In this document: positions 46,448 through 57,498 of the stretch, piece by piece
Layout of the letters: each line of letters starts with the position of its first letter
How positions within the stretch are numbered: position 1 is the stretch's first letter
Assembly (NCBI GenBank): GCA_026214975.1
Contig: CM047806.1
Location: 498,501 to 562,500, forward strand
Length of the DNA: 64,000 nucleotides
Reading direction: 5' to 3'
Source: Gentiana macrophylla
Lineage: Eukaryota > Streptophyta > Magnoliopsida > Gentianales > Gentianaceae
Translations under genes and position numbers: made by a program
Notes under the pieces: generated by a model
Told to the model about the DNA's origin: nothing
What the model saw: the letters and a program-made list of their open reading frames with translations, nothing else
The model's database searches: none

Positions 46448-48049
46448 TGATGACGGTTAAAATATACCTATTTATGTCATCAATTATAACCTTAAATCGG
46501 AGTTGATTATATATATTTCGTATTAAATCACTCGTTTATACGTATTATTTAATGGTAAGTGATTATTAATATGATTTTTGGTATTTAGCTATTTTTATTA
46601 TTAAAAACCAATTTATTGTGCGATAAATGCTGATTTTGCAGATCATGATAAATCGGGAGGATAAATATCATTCAATTCGAAATCTCAAGATAATAAGGAA
46701 GAAAATCGGAGCATTAATCAAGAGATAAGATAGAGAAATCAGATCTGCACGAAAGAATGCAGTGGGGAACAAGTTAGACAAGAAACGCGTTAACATGTGC
46801 AAAAAGGAGGCTCGGTCGACCGAGCCACATCATTCGGTCGACCGAGGCAGGAGGTTCGGTCACCCGGTCGCTCGACCTAAAACGCAGCGTGCATATCTTC
46901 TAGATCCATCCTATGTCGGCAAAATCCTCTATATAAGCAGCAGCTACGAAATTGAGAACACACACCACTACAACACAAAACAATTTCTACAATTTGAGTT
47001 TTAAGTTTTAGTTATCTTTTCTTTATGTTCGTTCATTGTGGATTCATTGGATTCTCCGGTTGGGGAGCTCATTAAAGAGTGGGAGTCACTCTCGTCTTCG
47101 AGGGTATGACTATTCAATTATGCAAACTTTATTCGTAGATCTGATGTATTTTATTATGGAGTAGTTTTTCTTGTATTGATTGCGTGATGTAGATTAATTT
47201 ACGAACCCATGTGTTTAGGTTAGAAACGTTAAGAAGTAATCATGATTTGTACCAACACGAATCGTGTTCGGTCGACCGAGACATGTCATTCGGTCGCCGA
47301 GAGTCTTGTCGTTCGGTTGACGGCGTGGTAATGTGTAGGGCAATATTATGATCGGCCCGACTACGCCACATTCTCTCGATTTGGAATTAAAACGAGTAAT
47401 TAAACTGATCAACTTAATTATTTGTCATCATAATTTAACATGAAACCCAAAAGTGATTATTACTTAGGATATAGATTGAATCGGCATCTAAGAAGTGCGC
47501 CTTACCCTAGGAATGTTGCTTAGATGAGGTTACGGTTTATACCGGCATCCCTAGTTTTGTAATTGTGTCAGAAGTTATATGAGATGGAGGCATTAAAAGG
47601 CGAAGTCACGTAATGGAGGCACGATGATTTAGATAGCCTAACCGGAGCTAAATCTACCTTAGGGGATGACTCCCGTAGTCATAATAATTAATCCTTAACG
47701 TTTGTTTTATCTCGTTATCATCCTAATTCACATGGGGGAGTTATAATCTACTAGCGTAATCAATACCATTTGTTTAGATAATATCAACCGTGTTATCCGT
47801 GTTTTAGTAGTCTTTAGTTTGTTTTTGTGGGCTTTTGTGTCTTGTGGTTGTCACTATTTTATTTACTGCATTTAGTTGGTCATAGACCGCCCTTTCAATT
47901 TAGTTCTAATAGGATAAAGTTGTGTTTTATTTGTGCCGAGTCTCTGTGGGATCGACCTCTATTCTATCTAGCTATACTACAATTGAACCTAGTTCTCTTG
48001 CTAGTGTGTTAGTAGGCATCGAGTTAATAATTTAACTTGACCTCAATCA
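46448..48049 (+). repeat. 5' LTR of the Athila element (1602 bp)
   Basis: TG...CA ends. The last about 820 bp match 53193-53994 closely, for example GCGAAGTCACGTAATGGAGG and TTGTGCCGAGTCTCTGTGGG. The TATA box TATATAAG at 46930-46937 marks the U3/R junction. It contains several CGGTCGACCG palindromes (46809-46826, 46834-46845, 47268-47279). Confidence 0.92.
46930..46937 (+). promoter_or_regulatory. TATA box of the Athila LTR
   Basis: CTCTATATAAGCAGC, about 1.1 kb before the LTR end. R should begin about 30 bp downstream. Confidence 0.6.
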
Positions 48050-48055
48050 AGTTTT

Positions 48056-48073
48056 TGGCGCCGTTGCCGGGGA
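48056..48073 (+). other. Primer binding site, tRNA-Asp type (Athila)
   Basis: TGGCGCCGTTGCCGGGGA, six bases after the LTR end, is the standard primer site of Athila-type elements, complementary to the 3' end of tRNA-Asp. Confidence 0.88.
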
Positions 48074-48394
48074 CTCGAGTCATTAAATTAAGATATAGCT
48101 TATTTTGTTAGAACTGGATTCGTGAATATTCTGTGAATAAGAGTTTGTATATTAAACAGTGTCGTAATAAAAAAATAACAAAAAAAAAAAAAAGTTCGGT
48201 CGACCGAACCACAGTTCTCGGTCGACCGAGAGTTAGTTTTTCTGTTTTACATTACGTATTAGTTTTATAATATTACCTTACGCTTTTATTTACTGCTTTC
48301 TTTTCTCAAACTTATTTCGAGTCTGTTTTAGTTTTATTTAGTTAGTTAAAGGCCTAGCCTTTACTAGTGATTAATTGTTTTATTGTTGTTGATT

Positions 48395-50320
48395 ATTTTA
48401 TAGTACGCTACTCGGAAATCGAAGGAACCGCTTGAGCCTTATAATCCTGAAATAGAGAAATTTGCGAGAAGGAATAGGAAGTTATCTAGGGAACTGGCTA
48501 AACAAGGAGAAGAGGATCCAAATCTTGAGGAAAGCGAGCAAGGAGTGGAAGAAGGACATACAACCGATCATTCTGAACATTCCGAATCTGAAACAGAAAT
48601 GGAAGGCAATCCAGTCAATCCAAACCATGTACCTAATCCTGTTATTAATCCTGTTATCAATAATGCCAATAATGTGAATGCAAATGCTAATAATGAGAAC
48701 CAAGCCCTAGTTCAAGGAGCGAGGCGCACTTTGCAAAGTTATGCAACGCCCACTATTGAGAAATTCATTCCCGCTATCGTAGCACCGCAAGATCTTCGCA
48801 GAAGTCTATCACCCTAGGCCTAATGTAATTCAAATGGTGACCAACTATTCTACTTTTCATGGAATTGAGCGAGGATCCTGGTGTTCACGTGGCGAATTTC
48901 TTGGAAATCGTTAACCTGATGAAACCGAAATTAATCCCGGAGGGAACATTCGTCTTAAGCTTTTCCTTTCACTTTGAAAGATAAAGCTAAGCAATGGCTT
49001 CTCTCTTTAGAGGTGGCTCTATCACTACTTGGGAACAATTGTTGCAAAAATTCATGAATAAGTATTTTCCTTGGGAAAAACCTTTAAGTTACGCCAAGAC
49101 ATCCTAGGATTTAAGCAACAACCAGGGAGAGTTTTGATCAAGCTTGGGAGCGTTTCAAGGAAGCTATGAGGAAGTGTCCTCATCATGACATCTCTCTTTG
49201 GCTTTTAATGCAAACTTTTACCATGGGTTGAGAGAGAGTGAGAAAATTAGAGTAGACTCCTCCAAAGAATGGAGCGTTTGTTCTTTTATCTCTGAGGAGG
49301 CACAAGGGAAGATGGAGCAAATAGCGATGAATAGCCAATTTGGAGGCAATGACATAGCTCTTGTGAAGATGGCGACACATATTTGATGATAGTGCATCTA
49401 CCAAAATCTTAGAACAACTTTCATTATCAACAATAAGGTAGATGGGATGCAAGAGGATGACAATAGTAGAGAAAGGGCTGGAATCGAGGTAGCACCTCAA
49501 AGTGAGAATCTTTGATGCTGAAGAAGCCAATTATATCGGGAGAGATGCAGGCCTAATCATAACCATCCTGGATTCCGATATAGTGACATTAATGCAGGAG
49601 AAGGGCCTAAACCGCCTACCACTTATGTACCACAGCAAACTAAAACTTTTGGTTGGGAAGCTGCGATAGAAAAACTGAGTAATGTCATCACTGACAATAT
49701 GGGACAACTTTCAAAATCTATGGCTGATTTAGCCACTAACTTTAGCCAATATTGTCAGAAGACCGATGCTAAGGTGACCAATCAAGAAGCTCTAGTCCAA
49801 AACCTCACGCACCAGATAGGACAACTAGGTGAGCAAGTCTCAACTAGACCTCTCCGGAGGTTGCCAAGCAACACCGAGAAGAACCCTAAGGATTTGAATG
49901 CGATCATGACAAGGAGTGGAAAAGAAGTAACTTCACCATCCCTGCAAGAGAAAGAGAAAATCACAAATAATAAGGATGGTGAGCCAAGCAATGATACTAA
50001 TACTTCCGAGTCTTTGCCTAAGCAAAGAACGTATAAAGAACCTGCTGGCCCTAGAGTTGAACTTTACGATAACAAGTATCCAATTTTCACTGATGTCGAT
50101 CCTTCAACTCTACCTTATCCTCCACCAAAGCCGAAGCCTAAGTTTGATAATAAGAGGTATAAGAAGTTCGTGGATATGTTTAGTAAGTTACAAATCAATA
50201 TACCCCTAGTTGAAGCACTAGCTGAAATGCCTGAGTACACCAAGTTTTTAAAAGACGCCGTCTCAACTAAAAGGAAACTTCTAGATTTAGAGACCATATG
50301 CCTTAATGAGGAGTGCTCAG
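48395..50320 (+). pseudogene. Athila gag
   Basis: Broken frames contain EPLEPYNPEIEKFARRNRKL, an acidic Asn-rich stretch (NPVINPVINNANNVNANAN), IEKFIPAIVAPQ and a degraded core. The longest clean part starts at 49699 (MGQLSKSMADLATNFSQYC, TNQEALVQNLTHQIGQLGEQ, NAIMTRSGKEV), typical of the Athila gag C-terminal region. It leads into PYPPPKPK, FVDMFSKLQINIPLVEALAE and MPEYTKFLKD, the conserved block before protease. Several small deletions near 48800-49550. Confidence 0.87.
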
Positions 50321-50745
50321 CCATTCTTCAACATAAGTTACCCCCAAAATGCAAAGATCCGGGAAGCTTTCTCATTCCCTGCACCATAGGTAACGTATGT
50401 TTAAACAAAGCTTTGTGTGATCTAGGAGCTAGCGTGAACCTGATGCCACTATCTATTTTTCGGAAGCTAGGCATGAAAGATCTTAAGAAGACCTCAATCA
50501 CACTGCAATTAGCTGACCGTTCACAAAAGAACCGTGTGGAGTGGTTGAGGATGTGCTAGTAAGAGTTGAAAAGTTTGTATTTTCTGTCGACTTTGTGGTA
50601 TTAGATATGGAAGCTAACTACGAAGTGCCCTTGATATTAGGGAGACCTTTCATGGCCACTAGTAGAACGCTAATTGATGTTTACAAGGGCGAGTTAGTGT
50701 TAAGAGTGATGAAGAGAGAGTTGCATTCAATGTCTTCGACACTAT
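50321..50745 (+). pseudogene. Athila protease
   Basis: IPCTIGNVCLNKALCDLGAS carries the D-L-G-A-S variant of the retropepsin site that Athila elements use, followed by VNLMPLSIFRKLG and ITLQLADRS. After a frame change, DFVVLDMEANYEVPLILGRP gives the flap and the ILGRPF motif. The frame changes at about 50535. Confidence 0.87.
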
Positions 50746-51032
50746 GAAGCAACCTGATGATGGAGAGGATGCATGTTTCATGTTAGATTCCATTGATAGG
50801 ATCGTTCAAGAATTTCAACAACATGAAAGTATAAAGGATTTCTTGGATCTTTGTCTTAGAAGAAGAAGATGAAGTCAAGTACGTGAGTCTTGAGGAGGAG
50901 AAGATGATATGGCCAGGATGTAGTAGAGGGACCCCGAGGCTGTAGAGGAAGTAAGTGTTGCGGAGATTGAAAGATTCTATCATAGACCAACGTGGCATAA
51001 GTACTTGAACTCAAACTCACTTTGGTCAAAAG

Positions 51033-52640
51033 TTGAAGACCTCCTTGGAAGAACCTCCCACAAATTTGACTTTAAAACCTCTTCCTGCGAATTTGAAGTA
51101 TGTATTTCTTCAAGATGAGACTTTGCCGCTAATTATATCTTCTTCCTTGACGGACTTACAAGAGGAGAAACTAATGAGAGTTCTGAGAGAGTACCGCGGA
51201 GCATTTGGATGGACCATAGCTGACGTTAAGGGCATTAGTCCTAGCGTATGTATGCACAAGATCTCCGTGGACCCTGAAAAGAAAGCGGTTGCACAACCTC
51301 AGAGGCGTTTAACCCCACAATTAAAGGAAGTGGTTAGGGATGAGGTTATAAAAATGCTAGAAATGGGAATTATATTTCCAATTGCTGATAGCGAATGGGT
51401 AAGCCCTATCCATGTAGTTCCCAAAAAGGGAGGATTGACGGTGCAAGCCAATGAGTTGAATGAGTTAATTCCTGTGAGGCTAATCACCGGTCATCGAGTA
51501 TGCATAGACTTTAGGAAACTAAATGATGCGACTCGTAACGACCATTTTCCTCTTCCCTTCATCGATCAAATGCTCGAGAGACTGAGCGGGCATGCTTTCT
51601 ATTGTTTTCTTGACGGGTATTCGGGATACTATCAAATCCACATCTCGCCCGAAGATCGTGAGAAAACAACGTTTACATGCCCATATGGGACATTTACGTA
51701 TAATCGAATGCCATTTGGATTGTGTAACACCCCCGCGACATTTCAACGATGCATGATGTCATTATTTGCGGATATGGTGGAAGACTTCTTGGAAATCTTT
51801 ATGGATGATTTCTCCGTGTTTGGAGACGATTTCGATTCATGTCTCACACATCTAGCACGAGTGTTGAAGAGATGTGAGGAGACGAATCTTGTGCTTAACT
51901 GGAAGAAATGTCATTTGATGGTTACGGAAGGTATAGTACTAGGCCACCGCATATCAAAGAACGGTATAGAGGTGGATAGAGCCAAAGTTGAGGTGATCGA
52001 GAAACTACCTCCACCTACTAATCTTAAAACTTTGCGAGGTTTTTTAGGCCACGCCGGATTTTATCGTAGGTTTATCAAGGACTTTTCCCTAATCTCTAGA
52101 CCTCTTACCGAATTATTGGCCAAGGATGTACCATTCGTGTTTTCTAATGAGTGCATAAAAGCTTTCAACGAAATAAAAAGTAGACTAATTACTGCACCCG
52201 TTCTGGTCGCACCGGATTGGGATCTTCCGTTTGAACTGATGTGTGATGCAAGTGATACTGCTGTTGGCGCCGCTTTGGGTCAAAGAAAAGATAAGATTTT
52301 TAGGCCTATTTATTATGCAAGCCGGACTTTGAATGCTGCCCAAAGAAATTACGCCACAACGGAGAAGGAACTTTTGGCCGTTATCTTTGCTTTTGACAAG
52401 TTTAGATCTTACTTAGTGGGATCTAAAGTCACCGTGGGGATCGACCATGCGGCTCTTAAGTATCTCCTAGCAAAGCAAGATTCAAAGCCTAGATTGTTGA
52501 GATGGATTCTACTGCTGCAAGAATTTGACGTAGAAATCCGAGATAAGAAAGGAAGTGAGAACGTGGTGGCCGATCATCTATCGCGCTTACAATTAGAGGA
52601 TGGTGAGGAATTACGAGATAGGAGAATCTTTTCACGATGA
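51033..52640 (+). CDS. Athila reverse transcriptase and RNase H (open 535-codon frame)
   Basis: One uninterrupted frame. RT motifs in order: [77 protein letters not shown] and the active site FMDD (51798-51809). Then [35 protein letters not shown], the RNase H core [28 protein letters not shown], and [13 protein letters not shown] at the end. The substrate is element RNA and cDNA. F in place of Y at the YxDD position is normal for this lineage. The frame is intact but the flanking gag, protease and integrase are not, so no complete polyprotein can be made. Confidence 0.9.
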   Translation: MKTSLEEPPTNLTLKPLPANLKYVFLQDETLPLIISSSLTDLQEEKLMRVLREYRGAFGWTIADVKGISPSVCMHKISVDPEKKAVAQPQRRLTPQLKEVVRDEVIKMLEMGIIFPIADSEWVSPIHVVPKKGGLTVQANELNELIPVRLITGHRVCIDFRKLNDATRNDHFPLPFIDQMLERLSGHAFYCFLDGYSGYYQIHISPEDREKTTFTCPYGTFTYNRMPFGLCNTPATFQRCMMSLFADMVEDFLEIFMDDFSVFGDDFDSCLTHLARVLKRCEETNLVLNWKKCHLMVTEGIVLGHRISKNGIEVDRAKVEVIEKLPPPTNLKTLRGFLGHAGFYRRFIKDFSLISRPLTELLAKDVPFVFSNECIKAFNEIKSRLITAPVLVAPDWDLPFELMCDASDTAVGAALGQRKDKIFRPIYYASRTLNAAQRNYATTEKELLAVIFAFDKFRSYLVGSKVTVGIDHAALKYLLAKQDSKPRLLRWILLLQEFDVEIRDKKGSENVVADHLSRLQLEDGEELRDRRIFSR

Positions 52641-52737
52641 ACAACTTTTCTCCATCACTACCATCGGGGACATGATGATTGTGTTGCGCTTTCTTCGCGA
52701 ATAGAGGTTGTGAAGGAAGAAGCAACCATGGTTTAGT

Positions 52738-53192
52738 TTGTTTGTTAATTATCTATCCATAAAGTACCTACCACCAAATCTCACTGTCCAAGAAAGGAAA
52801 AAATTCTTTAAAGATCTTAGACACTATTATTGGGATGAGCCTTATTTGTTTAAGCTAGGATCTGATAATGTTTTTCGAAGGTGTGTGCCAGAGGAAGAGT
52901 ATAATGATATCCTGAAGCATTGTCATTCTTATGAAGTTGGAGGACACTACGGTGGAGAAAAAACTGCGGCCAAGGTCCTCCAATGCGGTTTTTATTGGCC
53001 GACATTGTTTAAGGATGCACACCAATATGCAAAAGCATGTCATGCTTGTCAAATGACAGGAAATATTTCACGGAGGAATGAGATGCCGCTTTAGAGCATC
53101 TTAGAAGTAGTCGTTGGACCCTTCACTTCATCATTATCTAACCGATATATCTTAGTTGCTGTTGATTATGTATCCAAATGGGTTGAGGCCAT
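52738..53192 (+). pseudogene. Athila integrase, truncated
   Basis: VNYLSIKYLPPNLTVQERKK and the HHCC zinc finger (HCHSYEVGGHYGGEKTA, then CHACQMTGN) are visible, open to 53094. After a stop, [15 protein letters not shown] of the catalytic core follows, with the first Asp. The sequence then switches at 53193 into LTR. The rest of the DDE core and the C-terminal domain are deleted. Confidence 0.87.
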
Positions 53193-53994
53193 TAAGAAGT
53201 AATCATGATTTGTACCAACACAGAACTGTGTTCGGTCGACCGAGTGCTGTCGTTCGGTTGACCGAGCGTGGTAATGTGTAGGGCAATATTATGATCGGCT
53301 TCGACTACGTCACATTCTCTGATTTGGAATTAAAACGAGTAATTAAACCTGATCAACTTAATTATTTGTCATCATAATTTAACATGAAACCCAAAAAGTG
53401 ATTGTTACTTAGGATATAGATTGAATCGGCATCTAAGAAGTACGCCTTACCCTAGGAATGTTGCTTAGATGAGGTTACGGTTTATACCGGCATCCCTAGT
53501 TTTGTAATTGTGTCAGAAGTTATATGAGATGGAGGCATTAAAAGGCGAAGTCACGTAATGGAGGCACGATGATTTAGATGGCCTAACCGGAGCTAAATCT
53601 ACCTTAGGGGATGACTCCCGTAGTCATAATAATTAATCCTTAACGTTTGTTTTATCTCGTTATCATCCTAATTCACATGGGGGAGTTATAATCTACTAGC
53701 GTAATCAATACCATTTGTTTAGATAATATCAACCGTGTTATCCGTGTTTTAGTAGTCTTTAGTTTGTTTTTGTGGGCTTTTGTGTCTTGTGGTTGTCACT
53801 ATTTTATTTACTGCATTTAGTTGGTCATAGACCGCCCTTTCAATTTAGTTCTAATAGGATAAAGTTGTGTTTTATTTGTGCCGAGTCTCTGTGGGATCGA
53901 CCTCGACTCTATCTAGCTATACTACAATTGAACCTAGTTCTCTTGCTAGTGTGTTAGTAGGCATCGAGTTAATAATTTAACTTGACCTCAATCA
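53193..53994 (+). repeat. 3' LTR of the Athila element, 5'-truncated (802 bp)
   Basis: Starts at AAGAAGTAATCATGATTTGT, matching the 5' LTR from about 47230, and ends CCTCAATCA. It lacks U3 and the TATA box. Compared with the 5' LTR it has a small deletion in the palindrome area and scattered changes. Confidence 0.92.
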
Positions 53995-55773
53995 GAAACC
54001 GATCAGGCAGAAGAAAAGACAGTTCGCAAAAGATCGAATGGAGGCCATTCAAAAGGAAGTTGAGAAGTTACTTCAGGCCGGGATTATACGAGAAGTGTTT
54101 TACCCGACCTGGCTCGCCAACCCAGTCCTGGTAAAGAAGCCAGATGGTGGCTGGCAAATGTGCGTAGATTTTACCGACCTGAACAAGGCCTGCCCCAGGG
54201 ATTGTTACCCACTGCCTAAAATTGACAGGTTAGTTGACTCGACAGTCGGTTTTGAAGTTTTCGCATTTCTAGACGCATATAAGGGTTACCATCAAATTGC
54301 TATGATCCCAGACGATGCAGAAAAAACGGTATTCATAACAGAAGAAGGAACTTTCTGCTATGTTACTATGCCATTCGGATTAAAAAACGCTAGCGCCACT
54401 TATCAAAGAGCAGTGAATAAAATCTTCGAGAAGCAAATCGGGAGATGCATGGAAGTCTACGTGGATGATCTCTTGATCAAGAGCAGGTCTCTCGATCAGT
54501 ATATGACCGACGTCCGAGAAGTGTTCGGGGTACTCAGGCAGACCCAAATGAAACTCAACCCTAAAAAGTGCATGTTTGGGGTCAGGTCAGGTAAATTCCT
54601 GGGTTACATGATTTCAAAAGAAGGAATTAAGGCCAACCCGGATAAGGTCGAGGCCTTAAGAATGATGCCACCGCCCAGAAGCATCAAGGAGGTGCAAAGG
54701 CTAACCGGCCGCATGGCCGCCTTGAGTAGGTTCCTATCCAAGTCGGCACAGCGTGCTTTACCATTCTTTAAAATCCTGAGGAAAGCAAGTCCCTTCCAGT
54801 GGAATAAGGACAGTCAAAAGGCATTTGACGATCTGAAGGAGTATTTGGCCGAGTTACCAACTCTGACGTCTCCTCGGGAAGGAGAGACTCTGCTTTTATA
54901 CTTGGCGGTGGTAGACGAAGCAATTAGTGCGGTCCTAATCAGAGAAGAGGGACACATACAAACACCTGTGTTTTACGTAAGTCGGGCTTTACATGGACCG
55001 GAGCTCAGATACACCAACGCGGAAAAGCTAGCTTTGGCTCTAGTACACGCCTCTAGAAAGTTACGACCATACTTCCAAGCGCATTCAATCACTGTGGTCA
55101 CAGATCAACCCCTGCGTCAAATCTTGGCACGACCAGACACCTCGGGCAGACTAGCCAGATGGGTTATCGAGCTGGCGGAGTATGACCTGGACTACCAACC
55201 CCGGACTGCCGACAAAGCCCAGGCCTTAGCTGACTTTCTGGCTGAGGGAATTCAGGTCGAGACACATAAAGAACAACCAGCAGGGCAGGTCGATATTTGG
55301 ACCCTTTTCGTTGACGGAGCATCTGAAAAAGAAGGAGCAGGAGTAGGCCTTTTGCTCCTCAGTCCAAAGAGGGAAGAATTCCCGTATGCATTGCGCTTCA
55401 ACTTCAAGGCTACAAACAACGAGGCGGAATATGAAGCTTTAATTACCGGGCTCCGGTTAGCCATCAAGCTCGGGGCAGATAACCTGCATGTATTCAGTGA
55501 CTCCCAGCTGGTAGTCAATCATGTCAAAGGTGAGTATGAAGCGAAGGAGGAATCAATGAAGAAGTATCTGACAGCAGCACAGGCTTTGCTAAAAAACTTC
55601 AAGTCAGTTCATATAGAGCAGGTCTCTCGATCTAGGAACAAAAAAGCTGATGCCCTTTCCAAGTTGGCATCCAATTTCTTCTCAGATAAGAAAGTTCTGG
55701 TAGAACAACTGACTGAACGAAGCTATGTATTAAATGAAGTTCAACCGATTAGCCAACATGCCACCTGGATGGA
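53995..55773 (+). pseudogene. Tat reverse transcriptase, RNase H and second (archaeal-like) RNase H
   Basis: From 54038 the frame is open into the LARD insert. RT: VKKPDGGWQMCVDFTDLNKA, CYPLPKIDRLVD, FLDAYKGYHQI, YVTMPFGLKNASATYQR and YVDD at 54458-54469 (intact). RNase H: LYLAVVDEAISAVLIREE, RYTNAEKLALALV and RLARWVIELAEYDLDYQPR. The second RNase H starts at about 55305 with FVDGASEKEGAGVGLLLLSP, followed by NNEAEYEALITGLRLA, SDSQLVVNHVKGEYEA and SRNKKADALSKLAS; all its Asp/Glu positions look kept. It joins the protease region when the Athila insert is removed. Confidence 0.92.
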
Positions 55774-57476
55774 TGTTCAGGGTCAATTTGTAGTGTTTTT
55801 AATGATATATTTTACATCAATTTCCCCCGTATATGGATGTTTTTCATAGAAATCGAGCTTATAATCGATTAATTGAGTAAATAGTGTTTTTAATAGGTTA
55901 ATTGCAAAATGTAACGATTTATGTGCTTAAATTGTGATTTTATGTTATTTTGGGATTGTGTTACGCTTTGGTATATTTTCCTATGTTATAGATACATATT
56001 TTGGCATGCAAGAGGATTAAATGATGAGGTTTTGCATGGAAGAAAAGTGAAATGGAAGGAAGATGGAGATAAAGCTTGGAATGAAGCTTTCAAGCAGCCG
56101 AACTTCCGATGCAGTTCTTGATATGATATACACTGATTTGACTCTCGACCTCAAGATAAGATTTGTAGGGCTTGAAGAGATGATTCTACAGGATTTTGAA
56201 TCACTTCATTCCGACTTATGAGGCCCGAGATATGAGCGTTACAAGTTTGGATGCTGTTGCGGAAACTAGTGGAAAATCCCGAAAACGACTCGTAATACGA
56301 CGGGCTAATCAAAAAGGCGTTTTATGAAGAAGAGTCCTTAATGAAAGTTGTAGAGTTTTCCGAGAGCTTTTTTATGACGTTCGGATCATAATTTTTGGAG
56401 GTCTACAACTCAAGATATGAATTTTAGAAGCTTCATTCCTAAATCTATATTATTTCACCCGACATACATCAAAACCCTAATTAAATAGAATTTCAGCCGC
56501 AGCCGCCTTATATTATCTATATATATGCGCATGCATTATCCCCATAATTCACAACACAATTTATTCCAGCCGCATATCATACATATCAGCGGCAGCTCTG
56601 AGGGCAATTCAAGGCCGATCACCCGAGCCTTGTGCTCGGGTGATCCGGGTTAGATTAGATGTAGTTTTTTCTTCCGTTTTCGACTCATGGATCCAACAAT
56701 TGTACCAACAATGTGAGTTTGATTTTCCAATTTATTCAATCTCTAGTTTATTTTCATGAGCTTTAATTTATTTTGTATCGTTCTATGATTTTGATGCTAT
56801 GATGTGAATTAGATCGAGAGATCAGTTTGCTATTGATACGTTTACAACATACGGAAGTTGCGTAGACTAGATCACCATAGAAATATAGGATCTTTAATCA
56901 TTAATTATGTGACAAATTAATTGGTTAGATTTCTAGGTTGTTAGGTTCTAAAATACGGAAGTTAACTTGAATCTAAACCTTAGTTTTGTATGGAAAATCG
57001 TTCTCAACATTCGGAAGAGGAGAGATCGATAATTGAATTCACTAAGGAATTAGGAATTCATAGCTTGAGAAATTAGATCCACTAAGGAATTAGGGGTTTA
57101 TATCTCGTGATAAGGTGAAACCACAAATCGAATTAGAATCATGAGATTAACTAGGATTGAGATCACATAGGTTTGTATATTGGTTGTTTGATCCCATGTC
57201 TTTAGTTTAGATTGTTTTATTTTGTTTTCTAGGTTAGATTTATTTGATTTGTCCTTTGTTTTTTATGTCTCTTTCTTTCATTTATTTCGTTTAAGAGTAA
57301 CAATTTAGGAGATTAGTGAAATTAGATTCAACATCCCTTTTCCTGTGGATCGACCCCTGTACTTACCCTACTATGCTATCAACTACCCGATATTTGGTCG
57401 GTTAGGAGTTAGTTTGCATGTTAAGTATAGGTTTATAAATTTTCTTTTGTTTTTATGATGCAAAATCCTCCCAACA
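55774..57476 (+). repeat. 5' LTR of the LARD element (1703 bp)
   Basis: TG...CA ends, and the same length as the copy at 60285-61987. By eye I count about 14 base changes and a few 1-bp indels between them (for example TTTCCCCCGTATATGG vs TTTCCCCATATATGG; CAGCCGCAGCC vs CAGCCATGGCC), roughly 1 percent. TATA-like TATCTATATATATGC is near 56514. A 66-codon frame at 55921 is repeated in the other LTR but lies before the TATA and has no domain. Confidence 0.93.
56617..56645 (+). other. Perfect 12-bp hairpin in the LARD 5' LTR
   Basis: GATCACCCGAGC, loop CTTGT, GCTCGGGTGATC. It lies about 100 bp after the TATA-like box, so it should be in the 5' leader (R/U5) of the element's RNA. The same hairpin is in the 3' LTR (61128-61156). 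Confidence 0.85.
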
Positions 57477-57480
57477 AAAG

Positions 57481-57498
57481 TGGCGCCGTTGCCGGGGA
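57481..57498 (+). other. Primer binding site, tRNA-Asp type (LARD)
   Basis: TGGCGCCGTTGCCGGGGA, four bases after the 5' LTR, identical to the Athila site at 48056-48073. Confidence 0.88.

Larger units (their letters stand above)
46448..53994 (+). mobile_element. Athila-type gypsy element inserted in the Tat element
   Basis: It is flanked by the 5-bp duplication GAAAC (46443-46447 and 53995-53999). Terminal TGATGACGG and CCTCAATCA. A full 5' LTR, Asp-type primer site, gag, protease, RT/RNase H and the start of integrase are present. From within integrase it is joined directly to the middle of the 3' LTR at about 53193, so the end of integrase, any env-like region, the polypurine tract and about 780 bp of the 3' LTR are lost. 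Confidence 0.92.

Noticed and set aside
47827..48012. 61-codon frame in the Athila LTR, repeated at 53772-53957
   Set aside because: It is repeated only because it lies in both LTRs; no domain, and small differences alter the protein freely.
55921..56121. 66-codon frame in the LARD LTR, identical at 60431-60631
   Set aside because: Identity follows from LTR duplication; it lies in U3 before the TATA-like box, so it is unlikely to be transcribed as a gene.
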